In this document: positions 9,863 through 18,699 of the stretch, one piece after another
Layout of the letters: the number at the start of each line of letters is the position of its first letter
Numbering within the stretch: the first letter of the stretch is position 1
Assembly (NCBI RefSeq): GCF_025465945.1
Contig: NZ_JANLNW010000080.1
Location: forward strand, 62,001-126,000
DNA length: 64,000 nucleotides
Direction of reading: 5' to 3'
Origin: Pseudomonas sp. 6D_7.1_Bac1
Lineage (GTDB): Bacteria > Pseudomonadota > Gammaproteobacteria > Pseudomonadales > Pseudomonadaceae
Made by a program: the position numbers and the translations under genes
Notes under the pieces: model-generated
The model's input: the letters and a program-made list of their open reading frames with translations, nothing else
What the model was told of the DNA's origin: nothing
Database searches by the model: none

Positions 9863-10774
9863 ATGCTGCATATCAGAACACCCTTGGTACTCCATCCGGG
9901 GCTCTCGACACCGAGCCGGCGCGTCTGGCTCAAGCTGGAAAACCTGCAACCCAGTGGCTCATTCAAGTTGCGCGGCATGGGCCTGCTCTGCACCCGAGCA
10001 GCCGAGCAGGGCATGAAGAAAGTGGTCTGTCCTTCCGGTGGCAATGCCGGTTTTGCGACGGCAGTGGCCGCCGCGGCGCTGGGCCTGGAAGCGAGCATCA
10101 TCGTTCCGCACACCACCCCTGAGAGCACTCGGGCGCGAATCGCTAAAACCGGGGCGCAAGTGATTGTGCAGGGTCAGGTGTGGGACGAGGCCAACCAGTT
10201 GGCGCTGGAGCTCGCCAAGGAGCCGGATACCGAATATGTACCCGCGTTCGACCACCCGACGCTGTGGGAAGGGCACAGCACGATGATCGATGAAATCCTG
10301 CAGGACTGCCCCCAGGTCGACACGATTGTGGCGTCGGTGGGCGGTGGTGGATTGCTGGCCGGGGTCCTCACTGGCCTGGAGCGCCATGCCCGGCTCGATT
10401 GCCGGATCATCGCCTGTGAAACCGAGGGTGCAGCCTCATTCGCCGCTGCGGTCAAGGCCGGACATCCGGTCAAACTTCCCGAAATCAACACGGTTGCCAG
10501 CTCACTCGGTGCGCTGCAAGTCGCGCAGTGGCCGGTTGAGCACATCCAGCGCTTCCAGCACGCGTGTGTCGTGCTGACAGATGCCGAGGCCATCATGGGG
10601 GTCGTGCGGTATGCCGATGACCTGCGCCAATTGGTGGAGCCGGCGTGCGGTGTATCGCTGGCCGTCGCGTATCTGGATCACCCGGCAATTGCCGGTGCCC
10701 ATGATGTGGTGATTGTTGTGTGTGGCGGGATCAGTATCAGTGCGCACAAGGTTGCCGAGTGGGCGAAGTCTTGA
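9863..10774 (+). CDS. PLP-dependent serine/threonine dehydratase-like enzyme
   Basis: A 303-aa fold-type II pyridoxal-phosphate enzyme resembling catabolic L-serine/L-threonine dehydratases, which release ammonia and pyruvate or 2-oxobutyrate. It shows HIRTPLVLHPGLS at the N terminus, the PLP lysine in QPSGSFKLRG near 34, the substrate loop SGGNAG near 56, the phosphate-binding glycine stretch SVGGGGLLAG and the C-terminal VVCGG. No regulatory ACT domain is present, as expected for the short catabolic form. The start at 9863 has an AGGA 8 nt upstream; an ATG at 9854 is also in frame. Confidence 0.85.
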   Translation: MLHIRTPLVLHPGLSTPSRRVWLKLENLQPSGSFKLRGMGLLCTRAAEQGMKKVVCPSGGNAGFATAVAAAALGLEASIIVPHTTPESTRARIAKTGAQVIVQGQVWDEANQLALELAKEPDTEYVPAFDHPTLWEGHSTMIDEILQDCPQVDTIVASVGGGGLLAGVLTGLERHARLDCRIIACETEGAASFAAAVKAGHPVKLPEINTVASSLGALQVAQWPVEHIQRFQHACVVLTDAEAIMGVVRYADDLRQLVEPACGVSLAVAYLDHPAIAGAHDVVIVVCGGISISAHKVAEWAKS

Positions 10775-10828
10775 CGTGACGTCTGGGGGAAAGGCCCGGA
10801 ACCGCAGGGTCCCGAGCCTGTTAAATGC

Positions 10829-12202
10829 TTAGCTGATGACCTGATAGCAGGGCACATATTCCGCGCCACCTGGCAGTTTCATGCGGTGTTGCGCGACAAA
10901 CGCTTGCAGCAGTTTGTCCAGGGGTTGCATCACCGCCGCATCGCCGTGGATCTTGTAAGGCCCATGTTGCTCGATCAGGCGGATGCCCTTGTCCTTGACG
11001 TTACCGGCAACGATGCCGGAAAACGCGCGGCGCAGGTTCGCTGCCAGTTCGTGAGGCGGCAGGTCGTGGCGCAGTTGCAGGCTGGCCATGTTTTCGTGGG
11101 TGGGGTCGAACGGGCGCTGGAAGCCTTCGTCGATCTTCAGCAGCCAGTTGAAATGGAACGCATCGTTGCGCTCGCGGCGGAACTGCTTGACGGCCTTGAG
11201 CCCCGCAGTCATTTGCCGGGCCACCTGGGCCGGGTCGTCGATGATGATCTCGTAGTGACTTTGCGCTTCTTCGCCCAGTGTGGCGCCGACGAACGCGTGC
11301 AGCTGCTGCAAGTATGGCTCCGCGCTCCTCGGTCCGGTCAGAATCACCGGGAAGGGCAGGTCGCGGTTGTCCGGGTGCATCAGGATCCCGAGCAGGTAGA
11401 GGAACTCTTCGGCAGTGCCGGCGCCCCCTGGGAAAATGATGATGCCGTGGCCGACGCGCACGAAGGCTTCGAGGCGCTTCTCGATGTCGGGCAGGATCAC
11501 CAGTTCATTGACGATCGGGTTCGGCGCCTCGGCTGCGATGATTCCTGGCTCCGTCAGCCCCAGGTAGCGGCCGTGAGTGATCCGTTGTTTGGCGTGGGAA
11601 ATGGTGGCGCCCTTCATCGGGCCTTTCATCACCCCAGGCCCGCAGCCGGTGCAGACATCCAGGCTGCGCAGGCCCAGTTCGTGACCGACTTTCTTGGTGT
11701 ACTGGTATTCCCCGGAGCTGATCGAGTGACCGCCCCAGCACACCACGATCTTCGGCTCCACGCCGGCACGCAGGGTGCGGGCATTGCGCAGCAGGTGAAA
11801 GACGTAGTCGCTGATACCTTGCGAGGAGCTCAGGTCGATGCGCTGGCTGTCCAGTTCGTTTTCGGTATAAACGATGTCGCGCAAGGCGCTGAACAGCATC
11901 TCACGGGTGCTGGCGATCATTTCGCCGTCGACGAAGGCGTCGGCGGGTGCGTTGAGCAGCTCAAGGCGCACACCGCGATCTTGCTGATGAATGCGAATCT
12001 CGAAGTCCCGGTAGGCTTCGAGGATGGTCTTGGCATTGTCGACATGGGCGCCGGTGTTGAGGATGGCCAGGGCGCACTGGCGGAAGAGTGAGTAGATGCT
12101 GCCCGATCCGGCGGCGCTCAATTGCTGTACTTCGCGTTGGGACAGCGTCTCCAGGCTGCCCTTTGGGCTCACCGAAGCATTGATTACTTGTCTTGCGGTC
12201 AT
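10829..12202 (-). CDS. ppnN: Nucleotide 5'-monophosphate nucleosidase PpnN
   Basis: A 457-aa LOG-family enzyme that hydrolyses the N-glycosidic bond of purine and pyrimidine nucleotide monophosphates, giving base and ribose 5-phosphate; the E. coli homologue (454 aa, formerly YgdH) is activated by (p)ppGpp. The central LOG domain contains CTGCGPGVMKGPMKGA near 184-199 and the catalytic PGGAGTAEE at 258-266; the flanking N- and C-terminal regions are characteristic of PpnN rather than the short cytokinin-activating LOG proteins. An in-frame extension to 12322 is rejected because AGGGA lies 8 nt upstream of the ATG at 12202. It stands as a single gene. Confidence 0.93.
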   Translation of the reverse strand: MTARQVINASVSPKGSLETLSQREVQQLSAAGSGSIYSLFRQCALAILNTGAHVDNAKTILEAYRDFEIRIHQQDRGVRLELLNAPADAFVDGEMIASTREMLFSALRDIVYTENELDSQRIDLSSSQGISDYVFHLLRNARTLRAGVEPKIVVCWGGHSISSGEYQYTKKVGHELGLRSLDVCTGCGPGVMKGPMKGATISHAKQRITHGRYLGLTEPGIIAAEAPNPIVNELVILPDIEKRLEAFVRVGHGIIIFPGGAGTAEEFLYLLGILMHPDNRDLPFPVILTGPRSAEPYLQQLHAFVGATLGEEAQSHYEIIIDDPAQVARQMTAGLKAVKQFRRERNDAFHFNWLLKIDEGFQRPFDPTHENMASLQLRHDLPPHELAANLRRAFSGIVAGNVKDKGIRLIEQHGPYKIHGDAAVMQPLDKLLQAFVAQHRMKLPGGAEYVPCYQVIS

Positions 12203-12474
12203 TCGATATTCCCTGAGAACGATGTTATCGAGCCCCACAGGCTCGGTTACATCAGGATAGTCAGTGCCAGAGCGATCGTGCTGCGGCCATCTTCTCCGGC
12301 GACCGGGCGAGAATGCAAACATCGCGGGCCGGTGCGAGCCAGATCCATCGTTTCATGATGCACCGGACGGCCATGAAACAGGATTCCTGGCGGGCGGGCA
12401 ATCGAAAGTCACCTACGCTGAGTCAAGGGGACACGTGCGGTCACCTGCCTAGTAGATTGCGCACCGAGGCCAGC

Positions 12475-13053
12475 ATGAACGGTACTCATCGAGACTTCCC
12501 ACGCTGCGCCTTTAGCCAGCGTCTCACCGCCTGGATGGTGGCCATTTGGCTCTCCGTTCCGGGTGTTTTTGCTGCCCAGCAGGAAAAGAATCCCCCCGGC
12601 GATATTCCAGACTCCCAGGTTTTTGTCAGCTACCCATCACCGCTAGGGCTTTCACTGAAGGTTCCGGAAGGCTGGGCGCGAACCGAGCGTGCAGACGGCG
12701 CGCGTTTCGCCGACAAGTACAACGTGGTAGACGTGAGTGTGACTGCGGTAGCAGTCGCGCCCAGCGAGGCGTCGGCCAAGTCTGTCGAGTTGCCGGCACT
12801 GGTCAAGGCCGGAAACAACGTCGAACCGGGCAAAGTGGATAGCGTCACACTAAAAGGCGGGCCGGCCATCCGCATTCGCTACAAAGCTGACTCGGAACCT
12901 AACCCCATGACCCATCGTCAGTTGCGTCAGGAACACGAACGCTATCTGTTCTATCGCGATGGCCGGCAGGCTGCTCTCGATCTGTCGGCCCCGGTGGGTG
13001 CTGACAACGTCGATCAATGGCAGCTGATGGCCAATTCGCTTCGCTGGAACTGA
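12475..13053 (+). CDS. Exported protein of unknown function, first gene of an ABC operon
   Basis: A 192-aa protein whose N terminus has a basic region followed by a hydrophobic stretch (LTAWMVAIWLSVPGVFA) that looks like a signal peptide cut near residue 33. The rest contains GLSLKVPEGWART, a phrase typical of small periplasmic beta-rich proteins, but I do not recognise a named family. GAGG lies 5 nt upstream of the ATG. The stop codon is 1 bp before the first ABC ATPase gene, so it is almost certainly part of the same operon and may be a periplasmic partner of that transporter. Confidence 0.7.
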   Translation: MNGTHRDFPRCAFSQRLTAWMVAIWLSVPGVFAAQQEKNPPGDIPDSQVFVSYPSPLGLSLKVPEGWARTERADGARFADKYNVVDVSVTAVAVAPSEASAKSVELPALVKAGNNVEPGKVDSVTLKGGPAIRIRYKADSEPNPMTHRQLRQEHERYLFYRDGRQAALDLSAPVGADNVDQWQLMANSLRWN

Positions 13054-13054
13054 C

Positions 13055-13744
13055 ATGCTGCCGCTCTCGGCCCGTGGGCTCTATCGTTTCTACCACAACG
13101 GTGATGTGGAGACGGCGGCGCTCAAGGGCGTGTCCCTGCAGATTGCCGCAGGCGAGTTCGTCGCGGTCATGGGACCTTCCGGCAGCGGCAAGTCCACGTT
13201 GCTGGCGTGCCTGGCCGGGCTGGACGACCCGGACGGTGGCATTGTCGAAGTGATGGGGCAGCGCATTTCCCGGTGCACCGAGCGTGAGCGCGCAGGTTTG
13301 CGTGCGCGGCATATCGGCATATTGATGCAGTCAGGCAATCTCTTCGAACACCTCACCCTGGAGCGCAATCTACGCTTGCAACTGAAGCTTTCAGGCATGC
13401 GCGAGCGGACCGGGATCGACGCCATGCTGCAGGCCCTGGGGCTTGTTCAGCGCTTGCAGGCTCGCCCGTCGCAGCTTTCCGGCGGGGAGGTGGCGCGCGC
13501 CGGACTGGCGCTGGCGCTGTGCACTCGACCTGCGTTGCTGCTGGCGGACGAGCCGACCGCTGAAGTCGATGAGGCGACTGAGTCGGGCATCCTTGACTAC
13601 CTGAAAGGACGTTGCCGTGAAGGGGGCTCGATGTTGATCGCGACCCACAGCCCGGCACTCGCGAGCAAGGCTGATCGCCTGCTGCGACTCGATGATGGAC
13701 GATTGCTTGAAAATGGATTGATCAATGACCTCGCCACTGGTTGA
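13055..13744 (+). CDS. ABC transporter ATPase (LolD/MacB-type), first of two
   Basis: A 229-aa nucleotide-binding subunit with Walker A GPSGSGKST at 40-48, the Q-loop MQSGNLFEHLT, the signature LSGGEVARAG and Walker B LLLADEPTAEVD followed by the switch histidine in IATHS. This subclass energises FtsX/MacB-type permeases that move substrates from the outer leaflet or periplasm rather than through the membrane. It overlaps the next ATPase gene by 20 bp and is translationally coupled to it. Confidence 0.9.
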   Translation: MLPLSARGLYRFYHNGDVETAALKGVSLQIAAGEFVAVMGPSGSGKSTLLACLAGLDDPDGGIVEVMGQRISRCTERERAGLRARHIGILMQSGNLFEHLTLERNLRLQLKLSGMRERTGIDAMLQALGLVQRLQARPSQLSGGEVARAGLALALCTRPALLLADEPTAEVDEATESGILDYLKGRCREGGSMLIATHSPALASKADRLLRLDDGRLLENGLINDLATG

Positions 13745-14402
13745 GGCAAACGGCCTGGGACGTCGTTACCAGCAGGCAGGGGAGGCCGTGGTAGCGCTGA
13801 GTTCAGCGACGCTGCGCATCTGGCCCGGCCAGCGGATCGCACTGGTCGGGCGTTCCGGCAGCGGTAAATCGACGCTGCTGCATCTGCTCGCCGGGCTTGA
13901 TGAGCCCAGCGACGGCAGTCTCACGTGGCCGACGCTGGGGCCGGTCGAGTCGTTGCTTCCGGAAAAGATTGCCCTGGTATTTCAGGCGCCGAGCCTGCTG
14001 GACTCACTCAGCGTGGCCGAGAACGTTGCCTTGCCGCTGTTGATGGCTGGCCGCAGTCAGGATTGCGCCGCCCGCGTGACCTTTGCGTTGAACACCTTTG
14101 GCCTGCTGTCGCTGGCCGACAAGTTGCCGCAGACGTTGTCCGGCGGACAGATGCAGTGCGTCGCCATGGCCCGGGCTATCGTCTGTGAACCGCAACTGAT
14201 CCTTGCCGACGAACCGACCGGGCAACTGGACCAGGTCAGTGGTCACGCGCTGATTGACGCCTTGCTCCGGTATCTGGCCGGTCGTGAATGCGCCTTGCTG
14301 ATTGCCACTCACGACCCGGTGATCGCCTGGCGGATGGAAACTCAGTGGCAGATGGAGCATGGCCGGCTGAGCGGCTGCGAGCGATCTGGAGGTTCGCGAT
14401 GA
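13725..14402 (+). CDS. ABC transporter ATPase (LolD/MacB-type), second of two
   Basis: A 225-aa nucleotide-binding subunit with Walker A GRSGSGKST at 42-50, Q-loop VFQAPSLLDSLS, signature LSGGQMQCVAMA, Walker B LILADEPTGQLD and switch IATHD. It differs clearly from its upstream neighbour, so the two are old paralogues rather than a recent duplication and could form a heterodimer. The gene overlaps the permease start by 4 bp (ATGA at 14399). Confidence 0.9.
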   Translation: MTSPLVEANGLGRRYQQAGEAVVALSSATLRIWPGQRIALVGRSGSGKSTLLHLLAGLDEPSDGSLTWPTLGPVESLLPEKIALVFQAPSLLDSLSVAENVALPLLMAGRSQDCAARVTFALNTFGLLSLADKLPQTLSGGQMQCVAMARAIVCEPQLILADEPTGQLDQVSGHALIDALLRYLAGRECALLIATHDPVIAWRMETQWQMEHGRLSGCERSGGSR

Positions 14403-17056
14403 TCTGGCTCTGGCTCGGCGGCCTGCTTCGTGCGCGCAAGGCGCGACTCGCTGGCAGCGTGGCCGGCGTCGGTCTCACGGTTGCGCTGCTGGCCTTGTTG
14501 GGGGCGTTTCTCACGCAGAGCGGTACCAGCATGACCGCGCGGGCGATCAGGGAAATTCCCGTGGATTGGCAGCTTCAACTGGTGCCGGGGGAGGCGGTTG
14601 CGCAGATCTCCGGCGCTGCGGCCAAAGCGGCTCGCATCAACCGTCAACAAACGGTCGGGTATGCCAGCGTGGAGGGCTTTCAGGCGCAAACGGGCGCAAC
14701 GGTACAGACCACGGGAGCGGGTAAAGTCCTCGGTTTGGGCGACGGCTATGGCCGTGACTTTCCGGGTCAGATTCGTCTGCTGACAGGTACCGATGACGGT
14801 GTGCTGATCGCTCAGCAAACCGCCGCCAACCTGCACGTGGCGCCAGGTGACAGGGTGACGATCCAAAGGCCAGGACTGACCACCGCGCAAGTGCGGATCA
14901 GCGGCGTGGTCGATCTGCCCACCGCCGATTCCCTGTTCCAGGCCATCGGCGTGCCGCCCGGTGCCGCCCCCCAGGCGCCGCCCGACAATGTGCTGTTGCT
15001 CGCGCTGCCGCTCTGGCATGCGCTGTTTGATCCGCAAGCGTACATCAGGCCGGATTCGGTTCGGCTGCAACTCCATCTCGCACTCGAACGCAGCCAACTG
15101 CCGGATTCCCCTGAAGCGGCCTTCATCTTCAGCCAGCGTGCCGCCCACAATCTGCAAGCCCGTATCGCCGGGCGTGGGGTACTCGCCGACAATCTGGCCG
15201 CGCGGCTCGATGCAGTGCGCGGCGATGCCCTGTATGCGCGGGTCCTGTTTCTGTTTCTGGGCGTGCCGGGCTGTGTGCTGGCGATGTTTCTCACACTGGC
15301 CGTCGCCGCCTCTGGCAGTGAGCGACGTCGGTGCGAGCAGGCGCTGCTGCGCATTCGGGGTGCAGTGGTTGCCGATATTCTCTGGTTGGCCGCTGCCGAG
15401 GCCGCCATGGTGGGCATCGGCGGTGTGGTCGTCGGCGTGGCATTGGCCATAGTGTGGGCGCCGCTGCTGTTGACCGGTGCGGTGTTGCAGATGGCGAGTG
15501 TTTCCTGGCTGGGCATCGCCATGCTGGTTGGCCTGCTGTTGGCGCAGGTGGCCATCCTGCTGCCTGCCTGGCACGACCTGCGGCAGGTGACTGTCCAGCA
15601 GGCACGCGGGGTTGGCGAGCCGGGGCGTCCACGGATCTGGCAGCGCATCGGGCTGGACTTTATCTGCCTGGTGCTGGCGGCGGTGACGCTCTGGCGTACC
15701 TCAAGCAGTGGCTACCAATTGGTGTTGGCGCCGGAGGGGGTGCCGACCGCCCAGGTCGATTACCAGGCCTTCCTCGCGCCGTTGCTGTTCTGGTTGGGCA
15801 TGGGCTTGCTGATCCTGCGGCTCTGCGAAGTTGCGCTCAAGCATGGCCGCCGACGGTTAGCAGACCTGTTGCAGCCGCTGGCCGGGCCACTGGCGGACCT
15901 GGTGGCGGCCTCCATCTGCCAGCAGCGCCGGCGTGTCACGCAGGGCATTGCCCTGGTTGCGCTGGGCTTTGCCTTCGCCACGTCGACAGCGATCTTCAAC
16001 ACGACTTACAACGCCCAGTCGCGGGTGGATGCCGAGTTGACCAACGGCTCCGACGTGACTGTCACTGGAACAGCGTCGGTGCCGGCCTCCAGTCGCCTGT
16101 CCGAACTGGCTCGATTGCCAGGCGTGAAGGCGGCCCAGCCGTTACAGCATCGCTATGCGTATGTGGGCAACGATCTGCAGGATCTGTATGGCATTGACCC
16201 CCTGCACATCGGCGAGGCGACGCGGCTGGTCGATGCTTACTTTCAAGGTGCAAGCGCTGAGGCGCTGCTTGGCCTGTTGGCGACGACGCCGGACGGTGTG
16301 CTGGTCTCGGAAGAAACCGCGCAGGATTTCCAGTTGCAGCTCGGTGACGCACTGGACTTGCGATTGCAGAGCAGCATCGACCAGCAGTACCACAGCGTAC
16401 CGTTCCACTTTATTGGCTTGGTGCGCGAGTTTCCGACGGCTCCCCATGACTCCTTCCTGGTCGCCAATGCCGCTTATGTCAGTCAGCAGACCGGTGCGCC
16501 GGGAGCTGAAATCGTCCTGCTGCGCAGCGATGCGGCGGATCTTGAAGGATTGGCCAAGGCTGTTCGAAAGGTGGTCGCTGACCTGCCGGGCAGCAAGGTC
16601 AGTGACCTCTCTGAGGCGCGTCGATTGATTGCCTCCGGCCTGACAGCGGTCGACCTGCGGGGGCTCGCACTGCTGGAGTTGAGTTTTGCCGTGCTGATGG
16701 TGACCGGCGCCAGTGGGTTGATGCTGGCCCTCGGTCTGGCTGAACGGCACCGGACGTTCGCCATTCTCTCGGCATTGGGCGCCAAGCCTCGCCAGCTCGG
16801 CGCTTTCATCTGGAGTGAGGCGTTGCTGCAGTTTGTTGCCGGTGCCAGCCTGGGGGCGCTGACGGGGTTCGGTCTGGCCTGGATGCTCGTCACATTGCTG
16901 ACTGGCGTGTTTGATCCACCCCCCGAGAGCCTTGAGATCCCGTGGCGCTATCTGGTTGCACTGATTTTCGTCGCGCTGCTGTCAATCGTCCTCGCTGTCC
17001 TGGGAGCCTTGCGCGATACGCGAGTGCCTGCGGTACAGCGAATGCGGGAACTGTAG
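14399..17056 (+). CDS. Large FtsX/MacB-type ABC permease
   Basis: An 885-aa inner-membrane protein. A membrane segment near residues 18-40 is followed by a long periplasmic domain, a block of three hydrophobic segments around 280-400, a further hydrophobic pair around 420-480, a second periplasmic domain and a final three-segment FtsX block at about 760-875 (including SLGALTGFGLAWMLVTLL). This is the double-FtsX layout in which one polypeptide supplies both permease halves. The start at 14399 is chosen because it overlaps the upstream stop as ATGA; the frame is open further upstream but only inside the ATPase gene. Likely role: export of, or mechanical work on, lipoproteins or cell-envelope components; the substrate is unknown. 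Confidence 0.85.
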   Translation: MIWLWLGGLLRARKARLAGSVAGVGLTVALLALLGAFLTQSGTSMTARAIREIPVDWQLQLVPGEAVAQISGAAAKAARINRQQTVGYASVEGFQAQTGATVQTTGAGKVLGLGDGYGRDFPGQIRLLTGTDDGVLIAQQTAANLHVAPGDRVTIQRPGLTTAQVRISGVVDLPTADSLFQAIGVPPGAAPQAPPDNVLLLALPLWHALFDPQAYIRPDSVRLQLHLALERSQLPDSPEAAFIFSQRAAHNLQARIAGRGVLADNLAARLDAVRGDALYARVLFLFLGVPGCVLAMFLTLAVAASGSERRRCEQALLRIRGAVVADILWLAAAEAAMVGIGGVVVGVALAIVWAPLLLTGAVLQMASVSWLGIAMLVGLLLAQVAILLPAWHDLRQVTVQQARGVGEPGRPRIWQRIGLDFICLVLAAVTLWRTSSSGYQLVLAPEGVPTAQVDYQAFLAPLLFWLGMGLLILRLCEVALKHGRRRLADLLQPLAGPLADLVAASICQQRRRVTQGIALVALGFAFATSTAIFNTTYNAQSRVDAELTNGSDVTVTGTASVPASSRLSELARLPGVKAAQPLQHRYAYVGNDLQDLYGIDPLHIGEATRLVDAYFQGASAEALLGLLATTPDGVLVSEETAQDFQLQLGDALDLRLQSSIDQQYHSVPFHFIGLVREFPTAPHDSFLVANAAYVSQQTGAPGAEIVLLRSDAADLEGLAKAVRKVVADLPGSKVSDLSEARRLIASGLTAVDLRGLALLELSFAVLMVTGASGLMLALGLAERHRTFAILSALGAKPRQLGAFIWSEALLQFVAGASLGALTGFGLAWMLVTLLTGVFDPPPESLEIPWRYLVALIFVALLSIVLAVLGALRDTRVPAVQRMREL

Positions 17057-17117
17057 CTGTTGGCGGCCGCTCGCTGAGCGGGGCCGCCGGATAAGCTCAC
17101 GGAATAAGCCCGCGGGT

Positions 17118-17498
17118 TCAGCCCCGCGCCGCCATCGCGGTGACTTCCACACGCATGCCTTCCACCGCCAGGGCGGCCACGCCAACGGCGGCGCGAACCG
17201 GCCAGGGCTTGGCGAAGAAACGCTGGTAGACCTCGTTGAAGGCGGCGCGGTCGGCCATGTCGGTGAGGTAGATGGTCAGATGCAGGACCCGGTCCATGGA
17301 ACTGCCGGCGCGCTCCAACGCTACCTTGAGCGCCTGCAGGGTGCACTCGCTCTGCAGGGTGATGTCGCCCAGCTCCAGGCTGCCGTCGGCGCGGGTGGGG
17401 ATCTGAGTGGAGACCAGTAGGCCGCCAAAACCGGCGACGTCGGAGGAAATGGATTCCGGGTCGGGGTCGGGGAGGAAGGTGAGGTCGTGGTTTGCCAT
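17118..17498 (-). CDS. RidA-family protein
   Basis: A 126-aa member of the YjgF/YER057c/UK114 family. The best-known members hydrolyse reactive enamine/imine intermediates released by PLP enzymes, and others act in catabolic pathways. Typical features are GFGGLLVSTQIP near the N terminus, QALKVALERAGSSMDRVLHLTIYLTD in outline, FNEVYQRFF, and the C-terminal RAAVGVAALA and VEVTAMAA. The usual catalytic arginine position is occupied within PVRAAV. Start at 17498, preceded by a weak GAG. It faces the ABC permease gene tail to tail. Confidence 0.85.
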   Translation of the reverse strand: MANHDLTFLPDPDPESISSDVAGFGGLLVSTQIPTRADGSLELGDITLQSECTLQALKVALERAGSSMDRVLHLTIYLTDMADRAAFNEVYQRFFAKPWPVRAAVGVAALAVEGMRVEVTAMAARG

Positions 17499-17638
17499 GG
17501 GTATCTCGTGTTTGAGGTGGTAAAGGGGCGGTCGTATAGGGGGCGGCCGGCCCGACATTGTCAGCGGGCTCGGTCAGCGAAGATACCGTTTGATGACTGA
17601 CAATGGCATGGGGGCGCTTGGAGGCGCCCTTTATTTTT

Positions 17639-18331
17639 TCAGGTTTGAGCTGATGGACCGTCACTGTCAGTTCGGTCAGACGATTGCTGGGCCTTGCTGA
17701 AAAGTCGCTTTGCGTGGGCGGCAGTCCACCGCCTATTGCGTCGCGTGTCGAGGGTTGTCAGGTCATTAGTGAGCCGCGTAGGCGACTCCCCGGTGACCTC
17801 GCACAGTAGCGCTGTTATAGCGTCCCCGTTAACCGTGCCGTGCTCTTGCAGAAGATCCGCCACAGCAGTGACAGCGGGCCAGTAACGACGCACCAGACAG
17901 CTGGAGCGGGCGATTGCCTGGGATTCGGCGTCGAGTAGCTTTCGTGCAGGCAGCAAACTTATCAATTCGTAACCCCGGCGCCGGTCACCCCAGCCGCTGC
18001 CGCTGATGAATTTGTCGGATTTGGTGTGCCTGTAGACTGCTTCGGCCACGGGGCCGGCGAAGCAATGGAGAAGGTCGCGTTCGATAGACTCGACCATAGA
18101 GGGCAGGTATTCAGCAATCCCGGGGGCGTCGAAGGACGGGTGCTGCACAAAGTAATCAGCCTCTACCAACCCCTCTACGTTTTGCGGGTTGCCGCGCAGA
18201 TCAATCATTGGGCCGGTGAAGGCTTCTGTCCAGGTGCGCACAGTGACGCGCTCTATATGCTGATCATTCCACCAAAAGGCCAGGGCGTGGCCAGCTTCGT
18301 GGATGGCCGTGCGGCGCGGGCGCTTATTCAT
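17639..18331 (-). CDS. Stand-alone HEAGH-motif protein (M41-like metalloprotease fold)
   Basis: A 230-aa protein whose N terminus carries the zinc-protease motif HEAGHA at about residues 11-16, as in the peptidase domain of FtsH (M41). Further M41-like features are a CFAGPVAEAVY segment (in FtsH the G-x-A-AE helix follows the active site) and a helical C-terminal half. It lacks both the transmembrane region and the AAA+ ATPase domain of FtsH, so it would be a soluble protease-like protein. The ATG at 18331 is preferred, with AGGAGAGG about 10 nt upstream. The 5' flank is AT-rich and full of short repeats, consistent with a horizontally acquired gene. Proteolytic activity is an inference. Confidence 0.65.
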   Translation of the reverse strand: MNKRPRRTAIHEAGHALAFWWNDQHIERVTVRTWTEAFTGPMIDLRGNPQNVEGLVEADYFVQHPSFDAPGIAEYLPSMVESIERDLLHCFAGPVAEAVYRHTKSDKFISGSGWGDRRRGYELISLLPARKLLDAESQAIARSSCLVRRYWPAVTAVADLLQEHGTVNGDAITALLCEVTGESPTRLTNDLTTLDTRRNRRWTAAHAKRLFSKAQQSSDRTDSDGPSAQT

Positions 18332-18357
18332 GGTCTGGCCCTCTCCTGTGTATGTCA

Positions 18358-18488
18358 CCTATCAGGTCTACTCCATCCTTAAAAGACTAGGCCTATCAGG
18401 ACCCGATACGCCACCTATTAGCTGACTGCTTTATAGGGGTCTAACCTAAACGGAGCGCTGGTGAAAACTGGCCGGTTGAGACCTGATA
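18358..18488. promoter_or_regulatory. Operator-like repeats upstream of the HEAGH gene
   Basis: CCTATCAGG occurs twice as a direct repeat (18358-18366 and 18392-18400), and TATCAGGTC (18360-18368) recurs inverted as GACCTGATA at 18480-18488. The cluster lies 27-157 bp upstream of the minus-strand start codon, the place expected for a repressor- or activator-binding array. Confidence 0.35.
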
Positions 18489-18583
18489 AGAGATACGAAT
18501 AAGTCAGAAGCGTACTAGGCTTGCCGTGGGCTACCGTGCAGGCAACTCGATTGCCGCTATCCGGATTGCCCATGTGACCACGA

Positions 18584-18597
18584 CGATCAATTGATCG
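18584..18597. promoter_or_regulatory. 14-bp perfect palindrome upstream of katG
   Basis: CGATCAATTGATCG is fully symmetric and lies about 100 bp before the katG start. It is a plausible regulator site; katG is often under OxyR control, but the full four-part OxyR pattern is not clearly present. Confidence 0.3.
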
Positions 18598-18699
18598 AAC
18601 TGTTGGCCCTGCAGCTTATGTCATTGATTTCGCTCGTCGCTATTGCGCGCCCACGCCGGGCCGGATAGCCGGATGAACACGACCAAAGGTAGCTCACAC

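Larger units (their letters stand above)
18332..18699. other. AT-rich intergenic region between the HEAGH gene and katG
   Basis: These 368 bp are the shared upstream region of two divergent genes. The left part (to about 18510) is AT-rich with repeated CCTATCAGG-type motifs, and the right part carries a 14-bp palindrome upstream of katG. No further gene is seen. Confidence 0.6.

Noticed and set aside
14342..15574. Minus-strand open frame of 410 codons inside the ABC permease gene
   Set aside because: Its sequence is rich in Gln, His and Arg as expected from the reverse of a hydrophobic protein, and it has no motif.
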